64,000 bases of DNA from Elephas maximus indicus (GCF_024166365.1 NC_064841.1:27768001-27832000), one strand, 5' to 3'. Shown: positions 1-11,358, counted from the first letter of the stretch. Numbers and translations: made by a program. The notes: generated from the letters alone by a model not told the origin.

Positions 1-11
1 TTACTATTTTC

Positions 12-293
12 CTAGGTAGGGGCAGTTCTAATGGCTTCCATTTGGCTTTTCTTACAATATTTAGCTCTTAGTCCACTTGTTAAGAATTCAGTTACACATT
101 CTGGAACTGGGGAAACTACTACAGGATGAGTTTGGGGACCCATTGGACCCACTGTGAGACTCACATGAGCTAAGACTCCATTAATAACCTGACCTCCGTA
201 TGACCCCACTCTGGCTGGTGGGCCACAGTGACTTTTTGGGTCTACTGGAATTAATGTCAGTTCAGAGCTAGTATCCAGTAATCCCCAAAGTCT
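12..293 (-). pseudogene. Retroviral aspartic protease remnant (pro)
   Basis: The minus-strand frame reads continuously from about 293 to 12 and contains LLDTSSELT followed by a hydrophobic stretch with GGQVINGVLA. Retroviral proteases have an Asp-Thr/Ser-Gly active-site triad within an LLDTG-type context; here the Gly is replaced by Ser, so the triad is damaged. A stop and a frame change lie just upstream (about 320-350). The downstream reverse transcriptase, if present, lies outside the window. Family knowledge supports the protease call; inactivity is inferred from the triad change and the frame breaks. Confidence 0.65.
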
Positions 294-431
294 GATTATT
301 TTCTTTTCCCCAATGAACAGTCATTTCATAAAAGGCAATAGATCCCTTTGGAGAAGGCTGGGAAGAAGACTAATAGTATAACTTTTTGGCAGTGTAATGG
401 AGTCCTTCCTCAAGGGGACTCAGCTTTTCTT

Positions 432-2140
432 TCATTCAAAGTGTTGTGGGTGTGTAAACCTGCTCAAGTCTGGGAAATGATTGAGGGGCTGTGACTCTGA
501 ATTCTGGCAATTCAAGTTAGATTGCAGTTCACGTGACCTAGAATTCTGCTGCTTGTACAGATCAAGTAAATACTTAGTAGATTTCTGATCTATTTCAATC
601 CTAGGGACACCATGACTAAGTAGCCAACGCCATAAGTCCACATGAATCAGACTGTCCTGATTACTGCTTTGACTCCACCATCCATTACAGTAACTATGCT
701 CACCTTTTCTTTGTTGATTGAGTGCTACCACTTGGCCCTTACCACCAGGGCCCAATCAGCCCCATAGTAGTTAGATGTCTTAATTCAGTTAGGCCAGTTC
801 CCACTCTCAAATTTAATTTATATAAAAGAGCAATCACAGCAGTCTTCAAGGATGCTCCCTTCACAAATTTGTTCCTTACCACTGTTGCAAAAGGTACGTT
901 CTCTGGGTACTCCATGTGTGGGTCTGTGAGTCTAACCTGATAATTCCACTCTAACATGTTAATTTCCTAAGCTTTTAGAGTCCTTCTACAGGATACCAAG
1001 GCAGGGCTGGCACTTCAACCTGATTTAGTGTGGGCCACTGCATGTGTCAGCAAACCAACCAAATAAACTGCTAGATCCTTTCCTAACCTCTCAAGCTGAA
1101 ACACTGAATGAAGGATCTGTGCATAGTAGGCCTATATCAATAAACGCAGACTGATTCGACTTTATTTTCCTTGAACCATTATCCCACACCTTTAATAGTC
1201 ATTTCTACACATATACCCCAGGTTTCTATTTGTACATATTAGAGACCTCAAGTACCTTTTGGAGTGTAGTGTGCTTCCTCCTGAGTCACATTTTGTACTT
1301 TATCTTTTGGGGCTTGCTGGATTTAGGTCTAGTTATAGGTGTAGAAGCAAAAATGGGTGGTGGGAACGTCTTCTGAGAACATTCAGCAATGTCTTCTAAG
1401 GCATCTGCCTCAGGCAATGCCCCAGGCAATGTCTCAGACACTTCCCCAGAGGATCACTCAAAGGCTCTTCAGACACAGCTGGGTTAATCTCATCAGATGG
1501 GTGGAGGGGCTGATGGTTTTACTTGGGAAGGTGGCTTAGCAGACATACACAGAGTAATCTTTTCAGATGGGAGTGAGAAGGTTGGTTCTGTTGGCAGGAG
1601 TGATTCAACATAATTTAGAAGCTCAGTGTCTCCAGCTTCCTGATTATCTGCCCATATGTCCCCTTCCCAAGTTTCAGGATTCCTTTTCTTCCCAATCAAT
1701 GCCCTCACTTTAACTTCAGACACCACTTAGTCTGGGAATTCAGTTGGCATTATAATACAACCAGTCTTACAATAAGACTGTGAGTTTGATTTTCAGCAAT
1801 ATCAGCTCTGTTGCTACGAGAAATAAGCCTTTCTTTCAGGCACAAGTGGAAACTCTGAGGTCGTTTGTCCAGTGCTTGATCTGTGACTCTGAAGCCCTGA
1901 GCTCATCTCTTTCTTTCACCACTTTGGCCAGCAAAAGTGGGACCAACCAACCAGGTTTCTTATACTTCTCATTCTGACAAAATTGTAGAAACGTATCAAA
2001 CTTGTGATCACCCAGAATATTTTACATATTGGTATTGCCACCCCACACCATGGATTATCAGTGCTGCCTTTACTACTGGAAGCAGAGTCACCAACATCTT
2101 TAAGGCTAACCAGACTTGAAAACCAATTTAGAAAATTTAT
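432..2140 (-). pseudogene. Retroviral gag-like remnant, fragmented
   Basis: Several minus-strand open segments lie in retroviral gag position upstream of the protease: about 1925-2060 (start of the polyprotein, continuing as a charged helix-prone stretch to about 1830), 1493-1726 (contains ETWEGDIW and a Pro-rich end), 739-957 and 432-755. They lie in different frames with stops between them, so at least three frame changes separate the pieces. No zinc knuckle (CX2CX4HX4C) was found. The call rests on order and character of the segments rather than on a diagnostic motif. Confidence 0.5.
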
Positions 2141-2181
2141 CCTTACAGTTTTGTTTCTCTAGAACCACCCTTCGTACCAAA

Positions 2182-2742
2182 TGTCTTAGGCTGGGTTCTC
2201 TACAGAAGCAAAACCAGTGAAGTGTATAGAGATTGAGAGAGAGAGAGAGAGGGGTTTATGTTAAGGAAATGGCTCACTCGGTTGTAGAGGCTGGAAAGTC
2301 CCAAGTCTTTGGGTCAGGCTGGAGGCTTCTCCTGACTCATGTAGCTTTAGGGGCTGATGAACCCAAGGTCAGCAGGTAAGCTGGCAGGCTGCTGACTCAT
2401 AGGCTGTGGAGGCTGACGAATCGTAAGATTGGCTGGTAAGCTTCTAGCTGAAGTCCCAAGGAGGTCAGGTGAACAGGAGTTAAATGCAGGATCCAGAGTG
2501 AGCAAAAGCCCATGAGCTTTGCCAGGAAGTTCATGTATATTGGATACAGGCCACAGCCCCAAGGAAACTTCTTCTTAACTGATTAGCTGCTCATAGCAAT
2601 CTCATCATGGCGGTGATTACATTATATCAAAATTCGTTATGAAGGCTGTTATATCACTGCATAGCCGCCAAACTACATCATAACTGTCAAACCAATGAGA
2701 GTCACGGCCCAGCCAAGTTGACACACAACCTTAACCATCACA
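2182..2742 (-). mobile_element. MaLR-like solo LTR (putative)
   Basis: A 561-bp block begins TG and ends CA as an LTR does. Its minus-strand beginning (around 2690-2742) shares the phrase GTCAACTTGGCTGGGCC-like with the LTRs at 5790 and 55465, which suggests a related family. A GA-rich run (about 2237-2255) lies near its other end. No target-site duplication is visible, so the boundaries are less secure than for the copies at 5790 and 13107. Confidence 0.45.
2237..2255. repeat. (GA)n simple repeat
   Basis: Short run of GA dinucleotides inside the LTR-like block. Confidence 0.8.
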
Positions 2743-3040
2743 AGCAGGATGGTGGGGTCAGCTCCAATCAAAAAGGATACCAGAGAGGTCATATAGGAGT
2801 GAAAGATTAAATTCAACCAGAAGGAAATTGCTGTGTGCCTGCTGTGGTCAGTGTGAGGTGGTGGAATAGGCACTGAAGTTGGAAGACCTCTGCTGTACTC
2901 TGAACCCCTCCATGTCTTCTGGAAGCTCATTTCATGGGAGTACTACTCTGCCTACTTCACAGAGTGGTTATAAGGACAACATAAATTATATGTTATACCA
3001 ATACAGATTGGTAGATCAGTTGATTAGAGCTATGCTACTA
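2743..3040. other. Unassigned sequence
   Basis: No coding signal or recognisable repeat was seen here. Confidence 0.5.
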
Positions 3041-3043
3041 ATG

Positions 3044-3257
3044 AGGAGCACTGGTAGCACAATGGTTAAGCCCTTGGCTGCTAACGAAAAGATTGGCTGT
3101 TGGAATCCACCGGCTGCTCCTTAGGAGAAAGATGTGGCAGTCTGCTTCCATAAAGATTTATAGCCTTGGAAACCCAATGGAGAAGTTCTGCTCTGTCCTA
3201 TAAGGTTGCTATGAGTCAGAATTGACTTGATAGCAATGGGTTTTTTTTTTTTTTTTT
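3044..3257 (+). mobile_element. AfroSINE, type A (long form)
   Basis: The tRNA-like head has a pol III A-box-like segment (GGTAGCACAATGG) and a diverged B-box region near TTGGAATCCACC. The body continues with the GGGAGAAAGATGTGGCAGTCTGC-type insert, and the tail CTATGAGTCAGAATTGACTTG ends in a T-run. Type A copies start GGAGCCCTGGTGGCGCAGTGG in consensus; this copy is diverged. Confidence 0.85.
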
Positions 3258-3260
3258 GGT

Positions 3261-3463
3261 ATCCTGCTAAACTTTTTGAGAACTCAGAATGCCAAATAAT
3301 TTTTAATGTGAGATAGCCTTTAAAATTATTTCAAACAATGTTGCTAGACCCATAGAGACATACAGCAAAAACAAGTTCATCAGTTATCATAGAAATGATA
3401 GTAATAAAAATTGCTTTTATCTTTTATGACCTTTTTGAGATATATTTGATTATCATTCCTGAT
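3261..3463. other. Unassigned AT-rich sequence
   Basis: AT-rich, with no recognisable gene or repeat before the A12T12 palindrome. Confidence 0.5.
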
Positions 3464-3487
3464 AAAAAAAAAAAATTTTTTTTTTTT
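3464..3487. repeat. A12T12 perfect palindrome
   Basis: Twelve A followed directly by twelve T, one of four such tracts in the window (see findings). Confidence 0.9.
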
Positions 3488-3580
3488 AAGAGATTAAGTC
3501 AGTTGCCTATAGTCAGGCACTGGAAGATGGCAGAGCTGAGCCTATGAACTCAAGCAGTCAGGCTTGACCCCACACACTTG
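3488..3580 (-). mobile_element. MIR SINE fragment
   Basis: The plus strand reads GATTAAGTCAGTTGCC followed by a GGCAGAGCTGAGCC-like phrase. These are the reverse complement of the MIR core region. Diverged and short. Confidence 0.45.
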
Positions 3581-4038
3581 ACAAACTGGCTACACTGCTT
3601 CCAAGTAAAACAAGGATGGCTATACACAGTTTTAATAAAAACAAAAACCACATACCTTAGTGTCTTTATCCACAATAGTGTTAGCCCAAAAAACAATAGT
3701 ATTAGCCCAAGAGACATAATTTGCAATTCTCTCTTCTATTATCAAAAACTACACAAAAACAGATAACTACTTAATATTAATATAAATCAATGAATTCAAG
3801 TTAAAATGGGATACCATTTTTAGTTAACATTTTAGTAGATACTTTAAAAACATTTTGCATTTTTGTATTATAAATTAAGACAGGCTTATTATAAAAAATT
3901 GAAAAATAGTGAAAAGTATAAAGACAACAAAAACTACCCACAATCCCATTATTAACAATTTATTAAATGTCTCTCCAGTATTTTTTTAATTAAAGGATAA
4001 TAGTTTTAGGTTTTCTGTGCCTTATGAAATATGCTACA
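3581..4038. other. Unassigned AT-rich sequence
   Basis: AT-rich with scattered A-runs. No gene is seen; part may be very old LINE sequence, but I cannot support that. Confidence 0.4.
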
Positions 4039-4039
4039 T

Positions 4040-4345
4040 TGTTGTCACTGTTGTTAGGTGCTATCGAGTTAGTTCTTACTCAAAGCGATCCCATGTATAA
4101 CAGAAGGAAATGTTGCTTGGCTCTATGCCATCCTCACAATAGTAGGTATGTTTGAGCCCATTGTTGTAGTCCCTGTGTCAATCCATCTCTTGAAGGGTCA
4201 TTCTCTTTTTCACTGACCCTCTACTTTCCAACCATGATGTCCTTCTTCAGGGATTGGTCCCACCTGATAACATGTCCAAAGTAAGTGAGACAAAGTTCCG
4301 CCATCCTCGGTTCTACATTTGAAGGTATAGCATCCTCAGCAATAG
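4040..4345 (-). mobile_element. RTE (BovB-like) LINE, 3' end
   Basis: The plus strand starts GTTGTTAGGTGCTATCGAGTT and continues through the terminal codons and 3'UTR of the same RTE seen at 25719 and 53316. It is truncated after about 300 bp, as usual for target-primed reverse transcription. Several point changes separate it from the other copies, so it is old. Confidence 0.8.
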
Positions 4346-4422
4346 AATTTTTACTCACTGGTAGCCTTTTCCTCATTATTATTGAGAACTAATTTGCAAC
4401 AAAATGTTCAAATCTTAAGAGT

Positions 4423-4440
4423 ACAGCTCAATTAATTTTT
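4423..4440. repeat. Target-site duplication of RPS3A retrocopy, copy 1
   Basis: The 18 bases ACAGCTCAATTAATTTTT are identical to 5308-5325 and flank the RPS3A retrocopy. Confidence 0.9.
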
Positions 4441-5325
<885 letters not shown>

Positions 5326-5345
5326 ACATAACCCATGTAACCACT

Positions 5346-5506
5346 GGAGCCCTGGTGGCACAGTAGTTATGAGCTCAGCTGTTGTTCAAAAGTTCAGCAG
5401 GTGAAATCCACCAGGCACTCATTGGAGAACCTATGGGGCAATTCTACTCTGTCCTGTAGGGTCCCTATGAGTTGGAATCGCCTCAATGGCAATTTTTTTT
5501 TTTTTA
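5346..5506 (+). mobile_element. AfroSINE, type A, with 11-bp target duplication
   Basis: Starts GGAGCCCTGGTGGCACAGTAG, ends in the GTTGGAATCGCCTCAATGGC tail plus a T-run. ATGTAACCACT occurs at 5335-5345 and again at 5507-5517, a perfect 11-bp duplication that fixes both ends. Length about 161 bp. The target is old L1 sequence. Confidence 0.93.
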
Positions 5507-5789
5507 ATGTAACCACTACCCAGATCAAGATTTAAAATATTTCCAACAACCCACTTGTGTCACCTCCTAGTCAATACCTTCTCAATTCAGGATAACTAGT
5601 GTTCTCATCTCTATTGCCATTAAATTAGTTTTGTTTGTTTGTTTTTAAACCTTATATAATCATACATTATATATTCATTGTGTCTGATTCTTTACCACAC
5701 TGCTACATATATCAGTAGTTTGTTCCTTTCATTTCTAGGTAGTATTCCTGCTTTTTGGGTGAACATAAGCATTTATTTATGTTGGGTAT

Positions 5790-6298
5790 TGTCATGGATT
5801 GAATTGTGTCTCCCCAAAATATCTGTCAACTTGGCTAGGCCATGATTCCCAGTATTGTATGATTGTCTACTTTTTATCATCTGATGTGACTTCCCTATGT
5901 GTTGTAAATCCTATTACTATGATGTAATGAGACGGATTAGTGGCAGTTATATTGATGAGATCTACAAGATTAGATAATGTCTTAAGCCAACCTCTCTTGA
6001 GATATAAAAGAAAGAAGTGAGCAGAGAGACATGGGGGTCCTCATACCACCAAGAAAACAGCACTGGGAGCAGAGTGCGTCCTTTGCACATGATGTTCCTG
6101 TGCTGAGATGCTCCCAGACCAGGAGAAGATTGATGACAGACCTTCCTCCAGGGTCAACAGTGAGAGAAAGTCTCCCTCTGGAGCTGATGCCCTGAATTCA
6201 GACTTGTAGCCTATTAGACTCTGAGAGAATAAATTTCTCTTTGTTAAAACCATCCACTTGTGGTATTTTTGTTACAGCAGCACTAGATGACCAATACA
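5790..6298 (+). mobile_element. MaLR-type solo LTR with 5-bp target duplication
   Basis: A 509-bp block begins TGTCATGGATTGAATTGTG and ends CAATACA (TG...CA). GGTAT occurs directly before (5785-5789) and after (6299-6303). A 5-bp duplication is typical of ERVL/MaLR integration. AATAAA is present near 6228-6233, in the position of the LTR polyadenylation signal. Same family as 55465-55964 (plus) and 13107-13619 (minus). No internal sequence is attached, so it is a solo LTR left by recombination. Confidence 0.8.
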
Positions 6299-6548
6299 GG
6301 TATGTACTCAAAAGTAGAACTGGTGGGCTATAGGCTATACATAGGCTTTAGTAGATTTTGTCAAGCAGTGTTCCAAAGTAGCCGTACAATTTATACTTGT
6401 ACAATTTATGAGCATTCCAGTTGCTCCACATCTTCATCAACACACATATTGTTTGTCCTTTAAATTTCAGCCATTCTGATACAAGTGTGTCAAAATCTCA
6501 CTGAGGTTTTAATGTGTGTTTTTTTTGATGACTAGTGATGATAAGCAT

Positions 6549-6747
6549 GTTTGGTGCAAGCATTTAACACACTCGGCTGCTAACTGAAAGGTTGGTCGTT
6601 TGAGTCCACCCAGACGCTCCTTTGAAGAAAGACTTGGTGATCTACTTCTGAAAATCTGCCCTTGAAAGCCCTATGTAACACAGTTCAGCTCTGACACACG
6701 TATGGTCACCATGAGTCAGAACCAACTTGTTAGCAACTGGTTGGTTT
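6549..6747 (+). mobile_element. AfroSINE, type B
   Basis: The body has GGTTGGTCGTTTGAGTCCACC (B-box region) and TTACTTCTGAAAATC-like and GACACACGTATGGTCACC phrases; the tail is CCATGAGTCAGAACCAACTTG. Type B copies start TCCCTGGGTGGTGCAAACGG in consensus; the head here is diverged or slightly truncated. Confidence 0.8.
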
Positions 6748-7164
6748 TTATTGATCATTAGGATATTCTATTTGGTAAAGTGCCTATTCACCACAGTCTT
6801 ACCAATTTTGTAAAATTAGGTTGAAGTCTGGATACTAGTCCTTTGTTGGATATATATATTGCAAGGAAATCCTGGTATTGCAAAAATCTTCTCCCAGTCT
6901 TTCACTCTCTTAGTGATGGTTTTTCGTTAAAGTACTGGCTTTTTACATGACAAAATATAAACTATTCTCTTTACTAGAAGAAACAAAAAATTCAATGAAT
7001 TGCTTTTCAGTTTTGTTTGACATCAACTATTGGTGGCTTTTAATAGGATATAAAATTATTTTTCCATGTGTTTGCAGCATACTTATAAGGAGAACAACAC
7101 AAAATGAAGGTTAAGAGACATTGGTTTGGATCACCAAGTTAATGAAACGAATCTGATTAGGCGA

Positions 7165-7305
7165 GTAAATCCACTGCCGTCGAGTTGATTCCAACTCATA
7201 GTGACCCTATAGGACAGTGTAGAACTGCCCTATAGGATTTCCAAGGGGCGGCTGGTGGATTTGAACCTTTTGGTTAGCAGCCGAACGCTTAACCACTGCA
7301 CCTTA
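7165..7305 (-). mobile_element. AfroSINE, type A
   Basis: The plus strand shows the reversed tail CACTGCCGTCGAGTTGATTCC, then the body, and ends near CTTAACCACTGCACC, the reverse complement of the tRNA-like head. The far head end is truncated or diverged. Confidence 0.85.
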
Positions 7306-8285
7306 GGCAAATTAGCATCCCTAAACTAAGGCTGGGAACTGACAAGCAAATGTTAGTCCTTTATTCGAGAGTGAATATGGTTCAGCTTAAACCTCTTACG
7401 ACTGAACCAACAAGCACAGAAAGGAATTCTTGGCTGGACAAAGAAATATTATCAGGAACTCTTTCTTATCTGAGTTTTCATTATCCAAATTCCTGTAGGG
7501 CATGGTCATTTAGGAAAAGTTTATCATTATTTGAAAACACTCATTGATGAATTAAATATTTATAAAATAGCTTCCCTCTTGAACAACCTTCCCTGCTTAG
7601 CTAGAGTAACTATCCCTGATTGACCAGTCAAAATCTTCTCCAGTCTGTCTCTTACTGATTGTTGGATATTGTAAACACTGGACAATACAAAGCAACTAGA
7701 TGACAAAGTGAAGTTGCAATGCTTGCAAAAAATGAAAAATTTCATGAAAATGATGTTGGAGAACTGTTCCAATCTTATGTATAGTCATGTGTGAAGGCAC
7801 TCGGTAAAAACTGAAGAAAACAGACAAGGAATCAGATAAATTAACATCAAAAAAGGGAAAATAGGTAAGGATAATGACAATAAATGCTCACATCAGGTAC
7901 CAGCTTAAATACCAAAGTGGGAGGGGGGGAGGAACTCCTCTGAAAAGTGATAAAATCCCTTTTTAAAAAAATTTTTGTAAAAATAGCCCTCTTTCAATGG
8001 TGTTGCGCGAGGGTAACATGAACCAAGGAGTATTGAATTGTTCCTTCCTACAACTCTGTCCTCGTCATGACAAAGCCACTCCGCAACATTATTTGGACTA
8101 AGAATTAGGCACAGTTGCAATTAATCACATAGGTTTTGTTAATTTTAAGATAATTATGTTCATTATACCTTAAAATTTGATTCCTGTTGTAAGAAGATTA
8201 ATTCACCTTGGCCTTTTGATGATACCAAAAAAAAAAAAAAAAATTGATGCATCTTGTAATTCCATTTTCTGTGAAGAACTTTAAA
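7306..8285. other. Unique sequence, no gene seen
   Basis: AT-rich DNA with short ORFs only (all under 72 codons, none resembling a known protein). An A-run of about 18 lies near 8227-8244. Confidence 0.5.
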
Positions 8286-8289
8286 GACG

Positions 8290-8450
8290 GAATTTATTTA
8301 TTGCATGCACACTCTGTATCAGGCATTTTGCAAAAAGGTCCTCACTTTGCAGATAGTGTAATAGAAGCATAGAGCATATAAGTGATCTGCAAAGATCACA
8401 GAGATAGTGTTTGAATGACTCCATGGTCTATTTTCTCTATGCCAGAAAGC
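8290..8450 (-). mobile_element. MIR SINE fragment
   Basis: The plus strand carries CTCACTTTGCAGATAGTG and AAGTGATCTGCAAAGATCAC, matching the reverse complement of the MIR core in order. Confidence 0.5.
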
Positions 8451-8574
8451 CTGCCAATCCCAGGGCCTCAAAATTGAAGGCAATCAGAGACCTAGGGTGA
8501 TTTCTTTTACCCTCTAATCCTCAGTCCCTGGAATGAGAAAATAATGACTGTATTTTTACTCTTATTAGGCAGGT

Positions 8575-9003
8575 AGCAATATAATGCTTCATCTCTGCAT
8601 AGGGCATAGGTGGCAAAGTCCCTCCACATACATCTCATTTGGTCCTGGAACCCCTAGTGGTGCAAACAGTTAACATGCTCAGCTGCTACCCTAAAGATTG
8701 GAGACTCAAATCCACCCAGACGTGCCTGGAAGAAAGGTTTGGAGATTTACTTCTGAAAAGCCAGCCACTGAAAGCTGTATTAAGCACAGTTCTTCTCTGA
8801 CACACATGGGGTTGCCATGAGTCAGAGTCAGCTTGCTGGCAACTGGTTAACCACTCTATGAGGTGGCAGAGAAGCAGGCAAGCAGGAATCGGAGACTCAG
8901 AAAGCCTAAATGACTCATCTAATGACCCACAGCTCAAAAGCAGCAGCACTGAGACTGGAAACAACTCCCTTGGACTCCAGTGTAGTGCTGTTGTCTCTAT
9001 ACT
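8575..9003 (-). mobile_element. MIR SINE, split by a SINE insertion
   Basis: MIR-like CATACATCTCATTTGGTCC (to 8646) continues after a type B AfroSINE as CTCTATGAGGTGG and ACTCAGAAAGCCTAAATGAC (from about 8853). The pieces are co-linear in a reverse-complement MIR, so the AfroSINE is younger. Confidence 0.55.
8647..8852 (+). mobile_element. AfroSINE, type B
   Basis: Starts CTGGAACCCCTAGTGGTGCAA, has the ACTCAAATCCACCCAGACG B-box region and ends CCATGAGTCAGAGTCAGCTTG plus GGCAACTGGTT. Inserted in MIR sequence. Confidence 0.88.
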
Positions 9004-9239
9004 GATCTGTCTCTTGGCATGGAAGTAGAACAAGGGAGATTAGGAGTGAAATTCATTACAAAGTTAACACCTAAATGAACATCTCCACCAAATACATTGA
9101 CTTCATATTGTGACTTTTTCTGGGTGACTGACTTCTGTGTGGCTCCCTCCTGAGAGTAGTGCCCACACCAGTTAGAGAAAAGCATTGAGGTCACAAATCT
9201 CCTCACCTTGCAGACTCAAGAAGGTCTTGGTTTATGAAG

Positions 9240-9553
9240 CAAGGGCAGATTGCCCAATAAGCAAGGTAAGCATGGGCTTACTTGCTAATCTGTAGTGCAC
9301 AATTTTAATCTTTTTCATCATGTCAAAGATTCTGCTTCTAGGTATGGCTGGCATCTGTCTCTCTCCCAACCTCACATCACCTCCCTACAGAATCAAATCT
9401 TCTCAAATTTACAGTCCTTGACAGGAACCGATTACCCAGTAAGCAAGGTAAGCACAGGTTTACTTGTGCTTACTTACTAAACTGTAGTGAACAATTTCAC
9501 ATGATTTTCCGATTTGCCTGTGTTTACCTTACTTACTGGGTAATCTGCCCCTG
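9240..9553. mobile_element. MITE-like element with about 30-bp terminal inverted repeats
   Basis: The left end reads CAAGGGCAGATTGCCCAATA (from 9240) and the right end, reverse complemented, reads CAGGGGCAGATTACCCAGTA (from 9553). The match continues for about 34 bases with roughly six mismatches. A second, internal direct copy starts at 9429 and pairs with the right end in a closer inverted repeat: 9431-9458 against 9517-9544, 26 of 28 bases. CAGGG-type ends are seen in hAT transposons, but no 8-bp target duplication is visible and there is no transposase. Alternatives are a local palindromic duplication or an unnamed repeat family. Confidence 0.45.
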
Positions 9554-10380
9554 ATGATATGTTATAAAGAAAACCAGCAAAAAGACCCCTCAGGCTTCTC
9601 CGTCCCATCTAGTGTACTATTCAGGACAGCCGATAGAGGGCGGTTGCCAAACACAGATCCCGTGAAAATTTAACAGTCCCTGAGTTGTTTTCTTTCAATT
9701 CGGTCCTCAGTTTTACTATTTCATTACCTGCCTGTGCCAGAGCGCAGCTGAGTCCACAGCTGCAACACAGCCAGGATTTATAAACTCTGTTTAGCCCTTC
9801 TGTCTCATAAAACTCTCTTCATCCAAATCTGTAAGATTTATTCGAAGAAGTCCTAAAATTGATTAGATTTACCTCATACCCCCTCCCTTCCCTCCTCTTG
9901 ATATAATTGGTAATAATACAAAAAAAACAACAGGGTCAAAATATGGACCCAGCAATCACAGGATGGGTGGAAAAACACACAACCGTTTGTTCCTGCGTGA
10001 TTGGTAAGGGGAAGCAGCTACTGGAAGCAGAAACAAATTGAAATCACTAATATTCTGAACTCTGCTACATCTAAAGCTAGTTGTTTTAATTCCTTCTCAC
10101 TGTCATGTTTAACATGTTAAGCAATTAGGATTTTCTTTTCTTGCAGGTAAAGCTTTTTTTTTTTTTTCTTTTTTCAATCAGTAAAGCTTTTGCTCAGTTT
10201 CTTAGGCCAAAATGAGTGTGCGCTATCATACAATCTTGTATTCAATTCCACCCTTCCTTAAAGCACTGTACTCAAGTCTTTAGAAAATTCCAGGTTAACT
10301 TTCCTGCCACTTCTAGTTAATTAGTCACTCACTACTAATGTCTCAAAGCACAATTTCTAGATGACTTTAAGTTTGGCGGT
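9554..10380. other. Unique sequence, no gene seen
   Basis: No exon-like frame or repeat was recognised. It contains a CTCF-like motif at 9630-9644 and a T-rich tract near 10153-10172. Confidence 0.5.
9630..9644 (+). promoter_or_regulatory. CTCF-like motif (weak call)
   Basis: CCGATAGAGGGCGGT agrees with the CTCF core consensus CCASYAGRKGGCRSY at all but two positions. It lies in unique DNA and still has two CpGs. A single motif match is not evidence of binding. Confidence 0.25.
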
Positions 10381-10383
10381 TTA

Positions 10384-10500
10384 CCCACCAACAGCTCTCA
10401 GGAGGGTAAAGACCTGACAATCTGTCTCCCTGCAGCAGTTCTACTCTGTCCTGTAAGGATTGCTGTGAGTCATCATGGACTCAGTGGTGCACAATAACAG
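10384..10500 (+). mobile_element. AfroSINE, type A fragment
   Basis: The body from CCACCAACAGCTC through GCAGTTCTACTCTGTCCTG to the diverged tail is present. The tRNA-like head is missing. Confidence 0.7.
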
Positions 10501-10659
10501 ACCTACTCAGCTGAATTCAAATTCTTTCATCTCCTTCTAAACTGCACACTGAGTCTTTGTACCTAAGGAATAAAGAGTAAGGGGAAGGTACTGTGTTCAC
10601 CTAAGAGAACATCAAGATAGAAAAAAACATTTCTACAGACTTCAGGACGCAGATATGTG

Positions 10660-10733
10660 AACTAGTATATATTCATTATATATATATTGATATATGAAAT
10701 TCATACATATGTTATATACATATATATTATTTA
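10660..10733. repeat. AT-rich simple repeat
   Basis: Imperfect TA/ATATAC repeats. Confidence 0.8.
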
Positions 10734-10787
10734 TCTTGGTAACTAGCTGTCAAAGTAATAATTCCTTTCCTCTAAAGAACTCAGAAG

Positions 10788-10990
10788 GAGCCCTGGTGGT
10801 GCAGCAGTTAAGTGCTTGGCTGCTAACAGAAAGGCCGGCAATTGGAACTTACCAGCTGCTCCATGGGAGAAAGATGTGGCAACCTGCTTCTGTAAAGATT
10901 ACAGCCTTGGATACACCATAGGGCAGTTCTACTCTGTCTTCTAGGGTCACTGTGAGTCAGAATCTACTTGACAACAACAGGTATCAGGTA
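10788..10990 (+). mobile_element. AfroSINE, type A (long form)
   Basis: Starts GAGCCCTGGTGGTGCAGCAG and ends in the CTGTGAGTCAGAATCTACTTG tail. AGAACTCA occurs at 10777-10784 and 10998-11005, a probable 8-bp target duplication with a short tail in between. Confidence 0.88.
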
Positions 10991-11197
10991 TAGGCAGAGA
11001 ACTCAAAGGGAAATAGCAGCTATTATTTTCCTTTCTGCATTGTCCTTGGGCGGGAGGGAGAGAGGGCGAGATAAAAACTGTGGTTCACTCAAGGTCACTC
11101 AGTCAATTTGGTCCAACGGGAATTCCTACCTCTTACAGGAAAACATGCAGAGTCCAACTACACACTGGCCTTGACTGCCTTAAATCACGGAGTGGAT

Positions 11198-11358
11198 TTG
11201 TTGTTGTTGTTAGGTGCCGTTGTGTAGCTCCTGACTTACAGCAACCCTACAGGACAGAATAGAATTGCCCCATAAGGTTTCCAAGGAGAAGCTGGTGGAT
11301 TTTGAACTGGCGAACTTTGGGTTAGCCGTTGAGATATTAACCACTATGCAACCACCTA
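11198..11358 (-). mobile_element. AfroSINE, type A, with RTE-style tail
   Basis: The plus strand starts TTGTTGTTGTTGTTAGGTGCC, the same 3' terminus as the RTE LINE rather than the GGCAATGGGTTT end of most SINE copies. The body and the reversed head (to AACCACTATGCAACCACC) follow. It shows that both tail types occur on the same SINE body. Confidence 0.88.

Larger units (their letters stand above)
1..2170 (-). mobile_element. Decayed endogenous retrovirus, gag-pro internal region
   Basis: Read on the minus strand, this stretch runs from a gag-like region (high coordinates) into a protease-like region (low coordinates) and is cut by the window edge. Segments of open frame follow one another with frame changes and stops between them. 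No LTR or primer-binding site could be identified at the 2170 end. The gag-then-protease order and the aspartic-protease signature support a retroviral internal sequence. The family (class I or class III/ERVL-like) cannot be set from sequence alone. It is non-functional as seen: reading frames are broken throughout. Confidence 0.7.

Noticed and set aside
3044..3257. tRNA gene candidates within the SINE heads
   Set aside because: A- and B-box-like segments are present, but no cloverleaf with paired acceptor stem and anticodon arm can be drawn. These are SINE promoters.
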